A DNA stretch of 43,965 nucleotides from Actinomycetota bacterium (GCA_023481285.1 JAMCWL010000092.1:1-43965); one strand, 5' to 3'; shown: positions 23,925 through 32,594, numbered from the stretch's first letter. Translations and numbers: made by a program. The notes: generated by a model from the sequence alone, not told the origin.

Positions 23925-24296
23925 TTAGGCCCGCTTGGCCTCACGGTTTCTTTTGATGTCCGCGTGCTTTTCCTCGCTTGAGCGCATGAACTGCTTCATC
24001 ATCCGCTCGAAGCTGGGGTCCGCCCCACGCCTCGGCCGCGATCTTTCTTCCCGCGGAGGCGGATCCTCGAGTTGCTTCATCGATAGATCGATCTTGCCGT
24101 CAGGCTTGACGGACACCACCTTGACTCTGACCACGTCGTTTTCGTGCAAGTGCTCCTTGACGTCTCTGACGTAAGTGTGGGAAATCTCGCTTATGTGTAT
24201 AAGACCGGTCTTTCCCTCATCAAGCTCAACGAACGCCCCAAAATTGGTGGTCTTCACCACCTTACCCTCAACTATACTGCCAATTTCGAGCGACAA
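23925..24296 (-). CDS. S1-domain RNA-binding protein (YabR-like)
   Basis: This is a 123-aa protein with one S1 domain ('IGSIVEGKVVKTTNFGAFVELDEGKTGLIHISEIS...VRVKVVSVKPDGKIDLSMKQL') and a basic, Arg-rich tail. It matches the YabR/YugI general-stress RNA-binding group of Gram-positives. The TTG at 24296 is chosen because it yields the family N-terminus (M)SLEIGSIVEGKV and follows AAAGGAG; the longer frame adds unrelated residues. In Gram-positive genomes this gene commonly follows divIC/ftsB, as here. Confidence 0.88.
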   Translation of the reverse strand: MSLEIGSIVEGKVVKTTNFGAFVELDEGKTGLIHISEISHTYVRDVKEHLHENDVVRVKVVSVKPDGKIDLSMKQLEDPPPREERSRPRRGADPSFERMMKQFMRSSEEKHADIKRNREAKRA

Positions 24297-24356
24297 ACGA
24301 CCAAAAACTCCTTTCAAAAAAGATACTCGCATTTTGACACCCGCGAAGTCCCATGT

Positions 24357-24400
24357 CAATAGGGCAAATGCGCTCTGCCGTCGCTTGCTATGCCCTATTG
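24357..24400. repeat. Palindromic element between the S1 gene and ftsB
   Basis: A 10-bp perfect inverted repeat (CAATAGGGCA and its complement) with a GC-rich 24-nt centre is followed by GTCGCAGCGTAGCGAGAGGA, a REP-like sequence. It may end or attenuate transcription from ftsB. Confidence 0.5.
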
Positions 24401-24438
24401 GTCGCAGCGTAGCGAGAGGATTTTTAAAGTCGGAGAGA

Positions 24439-24861
24439 CTATAAGCCCAAGAAATTCAGCGCTTGCTCCCAGAGGGTCTTCTTAGCCGCTGCCGGCTTTT
24501 GCGCTTCTTGCCGTGGATTCATGCTCCGGGTTGCTTCGTCACCGCCGAACACCATGAATATTTCCTCGCCCGGTTTTGCGAAGGCCCCCTCTTTTCGGGC
24601 GAGCTGCTCGACATAATCGTCGCTATTGAGACGGGATATCTCCTGGTTGAGCCGCTCGTTTTCCTTCTTGAGGGCATCGATCTGGCGCCGGTATTCGTCG
24701 ATCCGTTTTTTCTGTTCAAGCCGGTACTTGATGGGATATATGGCCCAAGCCAGGAGTACGATCAAGCAGAGAATGAGCGTCAGGCGCCGGTGGTTCCGCC
24801 ACGCCGCTCGGAACTTCACCTTCAGAACGTTATTCGGGAGTTTCTTCCGCCTCCTTGGCAA
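24439..24861 (-). CDS. FtsB/DivIC septum-formation initiator
   Basis: This is a 140-aa bitopic division protein: a basic cytoplasmic N-terminus, one TM (about 29-47, 'LTLILCLIVLLAWAIYPI'), an extracytoplasmic coiled coil ('RIDEYRRQIDALKKENERLNQEISRLNSDDYVEQLARKE'), then the conserved GE.. strand ('FAKPGEEIFMVFG'). It would join FtsL and FtsQ/DivIB in the divisome. It is followed by the S1 gene, a common Gram-positive arrangement. Confidence 0.92.
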   Translation of the reverse strand: MPRRRKKLPNNVLKVKFRAAWRNHRRLTLILCLIVLLAWAIYPIKYRLEQKKRIDEYRRQIDALKKENERLNQEISRLNSDDYVEQLARKEGAFAKPGEEIFMVFGGDEATRSMNPRQEAQKPAAAKKTLWEQALNFLGL

Positions 24862-25238
24862 GCAAGCCTCCTTCTAGTACCTTGGTACCTTGGTAAAGAC
24901 CTATTCGTTATCACATAGTACCCTGGGAAGGCAGATGCTCAGGGGCATCGGTTTGGATTACCCCGGAATCAATAATAGCACAACCAGGCGTGACGACGTA
25001 GTCGATGCGAACGGATGGATTTGCTGCCGGACGATTGGGTGGGGCATCCGCCGAGAAAGGACTATGAGGACGAGCGGCTAGAAAGGCGACCGAACATCTA
25101 TTGACCGATGACCGGGAGTCGTCTTACGGTGGTGGTTGTCGGTCATCCGTCACCCGGTCATCCGTCGGCGGTCATCGGTCGGGCACGCCACCGGCGTGCC
25201 CCTACATAGCCGCGGCGGCCGGCGGTCGAGACGTTAGT
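24862..25238. other. Gene-free region with repeats (377 bp)
   Basis: No gene is supported. An octamer tandem (TAGTACCT/TGGTACCT words) lies at 24874-24895. From about 25100 to 25175 there are degenerate GGTCATCCGTC/ACCGATG words, then a REP-like palindrome at 25177-25206 and a GC-rich CCGCGGCGGCCGGCGGTCG stretch. The ftsB promoter should be here but is not obvious. Confidence 0.6.
25177..25206 (-). repeat. REP-like palindrome, copy 1
   Basis: These 30 bp are identical to the reverse complement of 39499-39528 (TGTAGGGGCACGCCGGTGGC and on). The core is a hairpin (GGGCACGCC with GGCGTGCCC). Confidence 0.85.
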
Positions 25239-26645
25239 CTACCGAATTCTCTGCACCTTAATGAGGTTGGTCGTTCCAGGAACGTTCACCCGGACGCCGG
25301 CCGTAATGACGATGAGCTCTTCTTTTTTGACAAATCGGCTCTCCGTCGCGGCCCTCGCGGCGATGTCGAACATGTCGTCAACGTTCACGCTGTGGGGAAC
25401 TTTGACCGGGATCACTCCCCAGGAGAGTCTGGTCTGCCTCAACACCACCGGATCGAAGGCGGCCGCGATGATCGGGGCTCGCGGACGATGCTTGGAGACC
25501 TGGCGAGCGGTTGCTCCAGATTCGGTCGAGGTCACGATAGCCTTGGCTTCTAGCAGCTCGGCGAGCTCCGTGGCTGTGGCCCCGATCGCTTCCGACGTGG
25601 TCGGTACCTTACCCATCGGCAACCGGTCGCCATACTTAAGCGCTTGCTCACTCTTACCAATAACGCTCGACATGATCTTGACGGTTTCTACGGGATACTT
25701 CCCCATGGCCGTTTCTCCGGAGAGCATGACGGCGTCCGTGCCGTCGAGGATCGCGTTCGCGACGTCCGATACTTCGGCCCGGGTCGGCCGGGGATTTTGA
25801 ATCATCGATTCGAGCATCTGCGTCGCCGTGATTACGGGTCTCGCCGCGACTCTGGCCTTGAAGATAAGCTCTTTCTGCACCAGCGGCACGTCTTCCGTCG
25901 GAAGCTCGACGCCAAGGTCCCCGCGGGCGATCATCACGCCATCCGCCTTATCGATGATCTCATCAACGTTGTCGACGGCCTCGCGTTTCTCTATCTTTGC
26001 GATAATCCGCTGCTTCCCACCGTGATCGGAGATCAACCGCCTTAACTCACCGACGTCGAAAGCTCGGCGCACGAAGGAAAGGCCGAACCAGTCGACCTCG
26101 TGCTCGATTCCAAAGGGCACGTCGGCCTTCTCCTTCTCGGTGATCGGGGAGATGCTCAATGTGATGTCTGGCAAGTTGACCCCGCGTCGCGAGTAGAGCG
26201 TCCCTCCCGAGACCACCCGGCAGCGCACATCTTCGCCGCTCACTTCCTCCACCTTGAGGACGATTAGACCCTCGTTTATCAGGATGATGCTCCCTTCCTG
26301 CACATCTTTCGGCAGGTCCGGGTAGTTAATGGAAACCGCCTCCTCATTTCCGGCGATAGGCCTGGTCGTTATCGTGAAGCGGCTTTCCTCTCTCAGCAAA
26401 ACCTCGCCCGTCTCGAAATCGCCTATTCTGAGCTTCGGACCGGCCAGATCCATGAGGATGGCGACGTCCTTGCCGGTTCTTGCCGACGCTTCGCGGACGA
26501 GTTTGACGGTACTTTCGTGATCCTTCACCGAGCCGTGCGCCATGTTCATCCGGGCGACGTCCATCCCCGCCTCGATCATCCCTTCAAGGATGGCCAGGTT
26601 GCGGCTCGAGGGCCCGATGGTGCAGACGATTTTCGCATGGCGCAT
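25239..26645 (-). CDS. pyk: Pyruvate kinase
   Basis: This 468-aa glycolytic enzyme makes pyruvate and ATP from phosphoenolpyruvate. Signatures are N-terminal 'KIVCTIGPSSR', 'MDLAGPKLRIGDF', the active-site 'IIAKIEKREAVDNVDEIIDKADGVMIARGDLGVELP' with catalytic Lys and metal-binding Glu/Asp, and 'ATQMLESMIQNPRPTRAEVSDVANAILDGTDAVMLSGETAMGKYP'. It is a standard-length enzyme without the extra C-terminal PEP-utiliser domain of some Bacillus enzymes. The PASTA kinase gene lies 84 bp upstream on the same strand. Confidence 0.97.
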   Translation of the reverse strand: MRHAKIVCTIGPSSRNLAILEGMIEAGMDVARMNMAHGSVKDHESTVKLVREASARTGKDVAILMDLAGPKLRIGDFETGEVLLREESRFTITTRPIAGNEEAVSINYPDLPKDVQEGSIILINEGLIVLKVEEVSGEDVRCRVVSGGTLYSRRGVNLPDITLSISPITEKEKADVPFGIEHEVDWFGLSFVRRAFDVGELRRLISDHGGKQRIIAKIEKREAVDNVDEIIDKADGVMIARGDLGVELPTEDVPLVQKELIFKARVAARPVITATQMLESMIQNPRPTRAEVSDVANAILDGTDAVMLSGETAMGKYPVETVKIMSSVIGKSEQALKYGDRLPMGKVPTTSEAIGATATELAELLEAKAIVTSTESGATARQVSKHRPRAPIIAAAFDPVVLRQTRLSWGVIPVKVPHSVNVDDMFDIAARAATESRFVKKEELIVITAGVRVNVPGTTNLIKVQRIR

Positions 26646-26729
26646 GGTAATCCTCCGATATTTAATAGGGCCTTCACTCCAACTCTATATAATAACTTGA
26701 CGAACGGCAAAGGTCGTGCTCACCGAGTA

Positions 26730-28274
26730 TTACCACGAACTCCGTTGGCCAATTGAGGGCTTTTCTTCGAGTGGCGTCGTGGAATTATTCCGGCCGGTGC
26801 TGATGGTAATACCAACGGATGACCCGGGGGTTATGGTGCTCCCCGCGATCGCGCTCTGCTCGATCACCTCGCCTGTCTGACGCTCGCTCTCCCTTTCTTT
26901 CACGTCTCTGAGCTGGAGACCGGTCTGCGTCAGCATACTTTGAACTTCAGGCAATCTTTTTCCTATCAGATTCGGGACGACCGGTAAGCCTTTACTAACC
27001 CTCAACTTTACCCTGAAGCCTTTAGTAGCTTCCGCCCCCGGAGATGGATATTGGCCGATGACCGAGCCCACCCGGGCCGTACCCCACTCGTACGAAACGG
27101 AATAGGTGAAGCTGCTAGCGGTGAGGAGTCGCTCAGCGGAGTCGAGGTCGCTTCCCAGGAGCGATGGAACGGCTAATTGCTGCTTAAGTTCTACCGCGAA
27201 GGGCTCTTCTACCTTGATCCCGTCCAGAATCGGCTTGAGCAAGCGCTGGTTACCCGAGAGATTTGAGACGGTAGCGGCTATCAGGAGAACGGTCGCTAGA
27301 AAAAAAAGGAGGATGGCGGAGGCGGCTCGCGTGATCGCCACCGCGTGATCTCCCTCCCCCTTCAGGGTTGCGGTTACCCGGTCGCCACTGCGGCGGGCTG
27401 GAAAGTCGACCGTCACGGGCGACAGGTGGTCGGGTGAGGGCGCTCTTTCGATCTTGAGGTCGGCTGCGAGCTCGTCGACGCTCTGGTAGCGCTTCTCCGG
27501 TCTCTTTTGGAGGAGCTTCAAGACTATATCATTCAACCACCTGGGCACATCGGGCTTTAAAGAGTGCGGCGGTTTGGGCACCTCGGAGAGATGCTTGACC
27601 GAAACGGTAATCGGGTCCTTCTCCTCAAAGGGCGCCCGGCCCGTGAGCATCTCGTAGAGCGTGACGCCGAGAGAGTAAAGATCGGAGCGGGCATCCGCAT
27701 TGTCCGTGCTATTGGAGAGCTCCGGCGCCATATATCTGGCGGTGCCGATGCGCTCTCCGCCGCCGGTCGACTCCTCGGCGCTGCTTGAGATACCAAAGTC
27801 GGAGAGCTTCGCCCTGCCGCTCCCGGTCAAAAGGATATTCGACGGCTTGACATCCTTGTGGATTATCCTTTCACGGTGGGCGGTCGAAAGGGCGGCGCAG
27901 ACGTCGAGGGTAATTCCGACCGCCTCGCAAGGAGTTAAAGCGCCGTCGCATCTCAACCGCTCGAAAAGGCTCCTCCCCTCGACATACTCCATCACCAGGT
28001 AATTATCTCCTACGTTGCTTTCGCTTCTAAAGCTGTAAAGGCGGACGATGTTTGGGTGGTCCAACTTCATCAAAGCGCTCGCTTCGCGGATAAAGCTCCG
28101 CCTCGCCTCTCCATCTCCAAGCTGTTTTTTTTCGATTATCTTAAGAGCGACTCTTTGCTCGGTCTTGGGATCGTAACAGAGGCAGACTCTGCTCTGTCCG
28201 CCCCTCGCTATCTCCTTTATCAGACGGTAGCGATCGATCGTCTCCACGCGGTCATCCTCGACGAAAACGCCCAT
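26730..28274 (-). CDS. Ser/Thr protein kinase with two PASTA domains
   Basis: This is a 514-aa PknB/PrkC-type kinase. The kinase domain (about 16-270) has a glycine-rich IARGGQSRV loop, the ATP-binding Lys in VALKII, catalytic HKDVKPSN and DFG. A juxtamembrane basic region follows, then one TM (about 315-340), then two PASTA repeats (about 365-430 and 432-500) that bind muropeptides or lipid II, and a short polar tail. Such kinases couple cell-wall state to growth and division. No phosphatase partner or FHA protein is adjacent. Two PASTA units is fewer than the three or four common in Firmicutes and Actinobacteria. Confidence 0.95.
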   Translation of the reverse strand: MGVFVEDDRVETIDRYRLIKEIARGGQSRVCLCYDPKTEQRVALKIIEKKQLGDGEARRSFIREASALMKLDHPNIVRLYSFRSESNVGDNYLVMEYVEGRSLFERLRCDGALTPCEAVGITLDVCAALSTAHRERIIHKDVKPSNILLTGSGRAKLSDFGISSSAEESTGGGERIGTARYMAPELSNSTDNADARSDLYSLGVTLYEMLTGRAPFEEKDPITVSVKHLSEVPKPPHSLKPDVPRWLNDIVLKLLQKRPEKRYQSVDELAADLKIERAPSPDHLSPVTVDFPARRSGDRVTATLKGEGDHAVAITRAASAILLFFLATVLLIAATVSNLSGNQRLLKPILDGIKVEEPFAVELKQQLAVPSLLGSDLDSAERLLTASSFTYSVSYEWGTARVGSVIGQYPSPGAEATKGFRVKLRVSKGLPVVPNLIGKRLPEVQSMLTQTGLQLRDVKERESERQTGEVIEQSAIAGSTITPGSSVGITISTGRNNSTTPLEEKPSIGQRSSW

Positions 28275-28585
28275 TTTTATCTCGTTTATTCCCGTAACTG
28301 AAGCCGGTAGAAGATTTTTTCCAAAACATTTGCACCTTTTGATGCTGAATCGGCAATCAGCAATTAACTGCCTAAAAACGAGTAAGCGATGTTATGAGGT
28401 TGCCAGCGAGAAGCTAGAAGCTAGATTAGCTTAAGGTCCTGATGAGGGATTTTTCTTATAGGAGATTGACGGGCTGCTATAGAAGCTAACGACGAGGAAC
28501 GCAGGACTTGTTGCCTTTAGTCTATTTGCACGACGTCACCTAGTGGTCACGGTGTAGGCGTCACCACTAGGATAGTAAGGATAAA
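28275..28585. other. Gene-free region (311 bp)
   Basis: No gene is visible. A short AAGCTAG tandem (28409-28430) and a 9-bp hairpin at 28539-28571 lie here. It must contain the promoter of the PASTA kinase, which I cannot place with confidence. Confidence 0.55.
28539..28571 (-). terminator. Hairpin downstream of the slipin gene
   Basis: CCTAGTGGT pairs with ACCACTAGG around a 15-nt loop, just after the slipin stop. There is no T-run, so it may protect the mRNA 3' end or be a weak terminator. Confidence 0.4.
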
Positions 28586-29590
28586 CTAGACGGTTAGTTT
28601 TTCTCCGTCTTTAGTCGTCAAACCTTTAGCTGCCTCGGCGATTCCCGCTATTGACGAGAGTATGCCGGTTGCCTCAATGGGGAGGAGCAGCTTGGTTGAT
28701 TTTCCGTCGGCTATTTTCTCAAGCGCTTCGAGGTACCTCACGGCGATGATGCGGTCATCGACGCCGGCCTCCTTGAGCGCTCCAAAAAGCTCCCGATAGG
28801 CCTGGCCGCGACCCTGGGCTCTTAGTATCGATGATTCCCGCTCTCCCTCCGCCTTTAGAATGGTGGCCTGCTTCTGCCCCTCGGCCAGAAGGATCGATGA
28901 TTGACGAGCGCCTTCCGCCTCAAGTATAGACGCCCGCTTGTCGCGCTCAGCTTTCATCTGTTTCTCCATGGCGACCCTGATATCTTCCGGTGGAACGATG
29001 GCTCTGATCTCGACCCTCGTCACCTTAACGCCCCACTTTTCGGTGGCGTCGTCGAGGACGCCGCCCAGCCGCGCGTTGATCCGCTCGCGGCTGGTGAGGC
29101 ACTCATCGAGCGTCATCTCGCCGATGATGTCCCTAAGCGCCGTCATCGTCAGTTTCTCCAGGGCCAGGTGGTAGTGCTGGACCTCGTATATGGCCTTCGC
29201 CGCGTCAACGACCTGGAGAAAGAGGACGGCGTCGACCTCGACGGTGACGTTATCGCTCGTGATGACAAACTGCGGCGCATACTCGTCCACCTGCTCCTTG
29301 AGACTGATAATCTTCATGCGGCTGACCATAGGCATCAAGATCACCAGCCCCGGGTTTTCAGTCTTGATATAGCGGCCGAACCTCTCGACCACACCGACCG
29401 ACCCCTGGGGAACGATCTTGGCGCTCGTGATGACGATGATGAGCATGAAGAAGAGACCCGCGCCGAATAGGAACCAGGTGGCGGAAGAGGCGCCGCCAGA
29501 CTCAGCGGCCGCCAAGGCCTGTGATGTTAAGGACATTGCTAGCACGGCGACGAACAGGAAAATTACCGGGACTTTTCTCATCAACTTCAC
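28586..29590 (-). CDS. SPFH/Band 7 protein (slipin)
   Basis: This 334-aa membrane protein has an N-terminal hydrophobic segment like a signal peptide (about 5-28), a second membrane segment (about 37-60), then the SPFH domain ('VPQGSVGVVERFGRYIKTENPGLVILMP', 'IISLKEQVDEY', 'RDIIGEMTLDECLTSRERINARL', 'GVKVTRVEIRAIVPPEDI') and an Ala/Glu-rich helix with three repeats of 'EGxRxxxIL.AEG'. Slipins organise membrane microdomains with NfeD partners. The GTG at 29590 follows GGAGG by 8 bases; a downstream ATG at 29581 is the alternative. It follows nfeD by 23 bp. Confidence 0.92.
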   Translation of the reverse strand: MKLMRKVPVIFLFVAVLAMSLTSQALAAAESGGASSATWFLFGAGLFFMLIIVITSAKIVPQGSVGVVERFGRYIKTENPGLVILMPMVSRMKIISLKEQVDEYAPQFVITSDNVTVEVDAVLFLQVVDAAKAIYEVQHYHLALEKLTMTALRDIIGEMTLDECLTSRERINARLGGVLDDATEKWGVKVTRVEIRAIVPPEDIRVAMEKQMKAERDKRASILEAEGARQSSILLAEGQKQATILKAEGERESSILRAQGRGQAYRELFGALKEAGVDDRIIAVRYLEALEKIADGKSTKLLLPIEATGILSSIAGIAEAAKGLTTKDGEKLTV

Positions 29591-29613
29591 CTTGCATACC
29601 TCCAAATCTTCTC

Positions 29614-30279
29614 TCAATCTTTAACGGGGTCTGGACGCTTGTCGTCTACTCCCTTAGAAGCGGCTGGTTCATTCTCTTGAGCATAGGCGCTTGCCGGCTC
29701 AAACGCTAAGCTCTCGGTTGTCTTTATCGAACCCTCCATTTTCGGCTCTTCCTTCGAGACCGGCTTTAAATCTTCCTTTGAAACCGGCTCAACAATGAGG
29801 GTAAGACCGTCGATAGCGACGATCTTGATAAGTTGACCGGCTCTGATCCGGGCGTCATCGCTGTGGCTTTTGGCTTTCCACACGGTCCCGAAGAGCTTCA
29901 CGGCACCGGTGGCCGTTCGATTGTCGATATCCTCCACGCAGACTTCGTCTCGCCCGATAAATGCGTGAACGTTCGTCCTGTTGACGTCGGTCCCCCTAAG
30001 GAAGAGAGCGTGGACGATCGACCTGCCGAGGACAAGGGAGAGCGTCGACGTCAGGAAGAAAACGAGTATCTGAATCTCGGTCGAATTAGGCAGGATGGCC
30101 GCCGCGACGGCGGCGGCGACCGCGCCCAAGCCGAACCAGAGTAGAATCCAGCTCCTGTGGACCAGCTCAATCAAGAAAAAACTACCCGAGAGAAGCAGCC
30201 ACTTGACCCAGATTGGCAGGGTCTTCTCTGTGAAGAAGGCCTTAACTACTTCTGTAAAGAACTTCACCAGCCACTCCAT
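29614..30279 (-). CDS. NfeD-family membrane protein
   Basis: This 221-aa protein has two or three membrane helices in the first ~90 residues, followed by the NfeD OB-fold domain ('FIGRDEVCVEDIDNRTATGAVKLFGTVWKAKS...AGQLIKIVAIDGLTLIVEP'). An unusual charged tail of about 55 residues contains two PVSKE(D/E) repeats. NfeD proteins act with stomatin/slipin partners in membrane quality control; the partner is the next gene. It is the short form without a ClpP-like protease domain. The start is the ATG at 30279, behind GGGAGTGGG. Confidence 0.9.
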   Translation of the reverse strand: MEWLVKFFTEVVKAFFTEKTLPIWVKWLLLSGSFFLIELVHRSWILLWFGLGAVAAAVAAAILPNSTEIQILVFFLTSTLSLVLGRSIVHALFLRGTDVNRTNVHAFIGRDEVCVEDIDNRTATGAVKLFGTVWKAKSHSDDARIRAGQLIKIVAIDGLTLIVEPVSKEDLKPVSKEEPKMEGSIKTTESLAFEPASAYAQENEPAASKGVDDKRPDPVKD

Positions 30280-30496
30280 TATCAGCCCACTCCCATACCC
30301 GCCTGCACCATCCCGGTGAGCAGAAAGGTCGAAAGGGCGGCTTCACCTCACCTAACCTGCAAGCGCTCTCCAGCTCCCTTTATATCAAAAGCCAGACCGC
30401 CACCTCATGTTGCTGGCAAGCGTTGGTGGCTTGGAGCCAACCAGTTCAGTTTTGTGCAATTGTGAAGTAGCTGGTTACTTTACTTATACTACGTTG

Positions 30497-30681
30497 TCTA
30501 AAATCCTTCAAGCGTCTTGAGAAGAAATAAATCAAGCGCATAAAAGCCTAAAGTTTGAGTTTCAACTGCCGATATTTTCAACTGCCGACATATAAGACGA
30601 GTAAAAGTATAAAGAGGGAAGAGCTCTGGTGCAGTCTCCTGCCGACGCCGCTGTTGCCCTGCACGGCTCTTCCCTTTTTTT
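30497..30681 (+). ncRNA. Candidate small RNA with orphan terminator
   Basis: A strong intrinsic terminator (30616-30681) points along the plus strand, yet the nearest plus-strand gene upstream is more than 20 kb back in a different operon setting and nfeD is divergent. A TATACT box at 30485-30490 with TTGTGA at 30460 (19-bp spacing, weak) could start a transcript near 30497, giving about 185 nt. Inside is a 13-bp direct repeat, TTTCAACTGCCGA, 17 bp apart (about 30566-30595). It does not match SRP, tmRNA, RNase P or 6S RNA by eye. The frame on the minus strand here lacks coding character. Confidence 0.35.
30616..30681 (+). terminator. Strong intrinsic terminator
   Basis: GGGAAGAGC pairs with GCTCTTCCC and GTGCAG with CTGCAC further in, followed by seven T residues on the plus strand. 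Confidence 0.8.
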
Positions 30682-30762
30682 ATTGGCAATCAGTTTAGAT
30701 TCTACCTTATCAAGCATCTGCCTCTTCTAGTGTCCAGCGTCTAGTATCCGGTATCTGATTTT

Positions 30763-30771
30763 TGCTATACT
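30763..30771 (+). promoter_or_regulatory. Extended -10 promoter, probable leaderless start
   Basis: TGC-TATACT (30763-30771) is an extended -10 element with no good -35. Expected initiation is at 30778-30779, the GTG start codon of the next gene, which lacks a Shine-Dalgarno site. Confidence 0.5.
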
Positions 30772-30778
30772 ACACGGC

Positions 30779-31438
30779 GTGAAACGAATCGTAGCTTTGG
30801 TCTTCATTCTTATCGTTCTTGCGCTTATCGCCCTGAGCCGGTTTGGACCGACGGTAGAGGAGAGCAAGGTCTACTACTATTCTCCGGTCTGGTCCCCCGA
30901 TGCTAAATCCGTCGCTTATTTCAAGCGATCGATGAAGTACAGCTATACCTCTCCATTCCTCAAACTTCCGGCGCTTGCACCGGAGCGAACCTACTCGTTT
31001 AAGAAGGACTCGCTCGAGTTGATCATTAATGAGTTTGGCGCCTCGGGTGAGCGCGTTATCAAGAAACTCACCAATTCCGTGGACAAGGTGGACCCGACCG
31101 ATATCGGAGCGGTCGACGCGAAGATCATCTGGTACCTTAAGGGGTACCTCCAGTACGCCATCATAACTTCCGGTTTCACTAAAGACCTGGATACCGGAAA
31201 CAACTTCATCCGCCCGGATGGTGAGGGGAATACCTGGGTCTCGTTATCGTACGACGCAAGGACAAAAATAATAAGCTCATCGCCGATCATCATGAACAAC
31301 AAAGAGCTTTACCCACGTGGGTCAGGTTCGGCGATCTTCGTCTTCGATCACAACGACAAGACGGTGAAGCTGCTCGTCGGAGAGAAAGCGCCTCTTCCGA
31401 AGTACCAGCCATACACCCCGCCATCGGGGGAGTCATAA
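30779..31438 (+). CDS. Membrane-anchored protein of unknown function
   Basis: This 219-aa protein has an N-terminal membrane segment ('RIVALVFILIVLALIALSRFG') and an exported part that begins with a TolB-like strand motif ('VYYYSPVWSPDAKSVAYFKR') but is too short for a propeller. The GTG start has no ribosome binding site and sits where transcription should begin, suggesting a leaderless mRNA. I do not recognise the family. The cytochrome operon starts 120 bp downstream from its own promoter, so the functional link is uncertain. Confidence 0.75.
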   Translation: MKRIVALVFILIVLALIALSRFGPTVEESKVYYYSPVWSPDAKSVAYFKRSMKYSYTSPFLKLPALAPERTYSFKKDSLELIINEFGASGERVIKKLTNSVDKVDPTDIGAVDAKIIWYLKGYLQYAIITSGFTKDLDTGNNFIRPDGEGNTWVSLSYDARTKIISSSPIIMNNKELYPRGSGSAIFVFDHNDKTVKLLVGEKAPLPKYQPYTPPSGES

Positions 31439-31467
31439 GCCTATCGATTGTAACAAAAGTGTTAATA

Positions 31468-31496
31468 TTGAAGGAACAGACGGGCTGTAATATAAT
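31468..31496 (+). promoter_or_regulatory. Promoter of the cytochrome operon
   Basis: TTGAAG (31468-31473) and TATAAT (31491-31496) are 17 bp apart. Predicted transcription start is near 31503, which coincides with an alternative in-frame GTG. Confidence 0.75.
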
Positions 31497-31559
31497 TACT
31501 TAGTGCTGACGGGGCAAGGCGCCCCATTGTATTTCGTCTGCCCGCGGAGCTACCAGGGG

Positions 31560-32594
31560 GTGTTACAACTGAGTTCGCTCTCGCAATACTTGCCGGACAT
31601 CAACGTCTGGCTGGACGTCGTCTTTTTCAGCCTGCTCGTGGTTGTTCTGCTCGCACTGGGTGGCGTGCACTTGACAGGTAACATCTTGACCGGCCGGGCG
31701 AGAGCTCGATTTATCGAGTGGAATTGGCCCCATCCTCACGATGTTCCTTTCGCCCCCAGGTTCATGCACTTGGTGCACGTACTTGGCATGATTACGCTGG
31801 GTCTTTCCGGGCTTTATATTCGCTTCCCCTTCGCCGGTGACCGGAACATCGCCAAGTTCATCCACTACGGCGTGATGTTCATTATTTCGATAAACTTCGT
31901 CGCCAGGGTTAGGTACGCTTTCTTCTCGCCCGCTCGCGATTACAAAGAGTTTACATTAGGCCGGAAAGATATCAGGGTCATGATTCCGAGCCTTATGTAT
32001 TATGTCTTTATCAAGCCGGGATATAAGCATGTCGCCAAGTACGGTCCCATGCAGAAGATGACCTACGGCTACATGTTCTTTGGGATGATGATCGTCCAGA
32101 TACTGAGCGGCTTTTACCTCTTCTTCGCCTACCAGCTTGGCGGCATCAGCCCAATGCTCACATTCGGCCTGGGCGTCGCCATGGCGAGGGAGCTGGTGAG
32201 GATCGTCCATTATACGATCAACTGGCTGCTCATCATCTTCACCCTTATGCACGTCTATCTCTCGGTTATGGAGGACTTTCCAGCTTTCCTCTTCTTCTTC
32301 TTCGGCTATCGCACTCAAAGGACTCTCGCTCAGATGGAACATGATGCGCACGGTCATGTCGGCGAACACGCCCCATCCCACGCCGGCGAGGCGGTTATGA
32401 TGCCTCACAAGGCAGAGACGCCGATCCAGCCTGAAATATCCGCTTATCGAAAGACGGCTGAGGAGCCCGAATTGGCGGGTGAGGGTGAGAAGCAAGAGGC
32501 TTTTACCGGGTTGGTCGATTCGCTTCAAACTCTAAGCGAAAGGTTAGCTATGCTGGAGGATAAGCTATCGCGCGAGGAGAAGGAAGAAGAATGA
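31560..32594 (+). CDS. b-type cytochrome, Ni/Fe-hydrogenase (HyaC)-like
   Basis: This di-heme membrane cytochrome b passes electrons between the quinone pool and periplasmic redox partners. At least four membrane helices carry candidate heme-ligand histidines: H70/H73 in 'FMHLVHVLG', H102 in 'FIHYGVMF', H217 in 'RIVHYTINW' and H231 in 'LMHVYLS'. After the last helix ('AFLFFFFGYR') comes a His-rich stretch (HDAHGHVGEHAPSHAG) and a C-terminal coiled coil, both unusual for HyaC. GTG 31560 has GGAG 10 bases upstream; GTG 31503, at the predicted transcription start, would add 19 residues as a leaderless start. It overlaps the 7-heme gene by 4 nt, so it probably serves that cytochrome pair as well as, or instead of, the hydrogenase. 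Confidence 0.88.
   Translation: MLQLSSLSQYLPDINVWLDVVFFSLLVVVLLALGGVHLTGNILTGRARARFIEWNWPHPHDVPFAPRFMHLVHVLGMITLGLSGLYIRFPFAGDRNIAKFIHYGVMFIISINFVARVRYAFFSPARDYKEFTLGRKDIRVMIPSLMYYVFIKPGYKHVAKYGPMQKMTYGYMFFGMMIVQILSGFYLFFAYQLGGISPMLTFGLGVAMARELVRIVHYTINWLLIIFTLMHVYLSVMEDFPAFLFFFFGYRTQRTLAQMEHDAHGHVGEHAPSHAGEAVMMPHKAETPIQPEISAYRKTAEEPELAGEGEKQEAFTGLVDSLQTLSERLAMLEDKLSREEKEEE

Noticed and set aside
30497-30681. 6S RNA or SRP RNA
   Set aside because: The length suits 6S, but the ends do not pair and the SRP core sequence is absent.
30498-30689. A 63-aa minus-strand coding frame
   Set aside because: It covers the intrinsic terminator and T-tract, has a poor start and biased composition.
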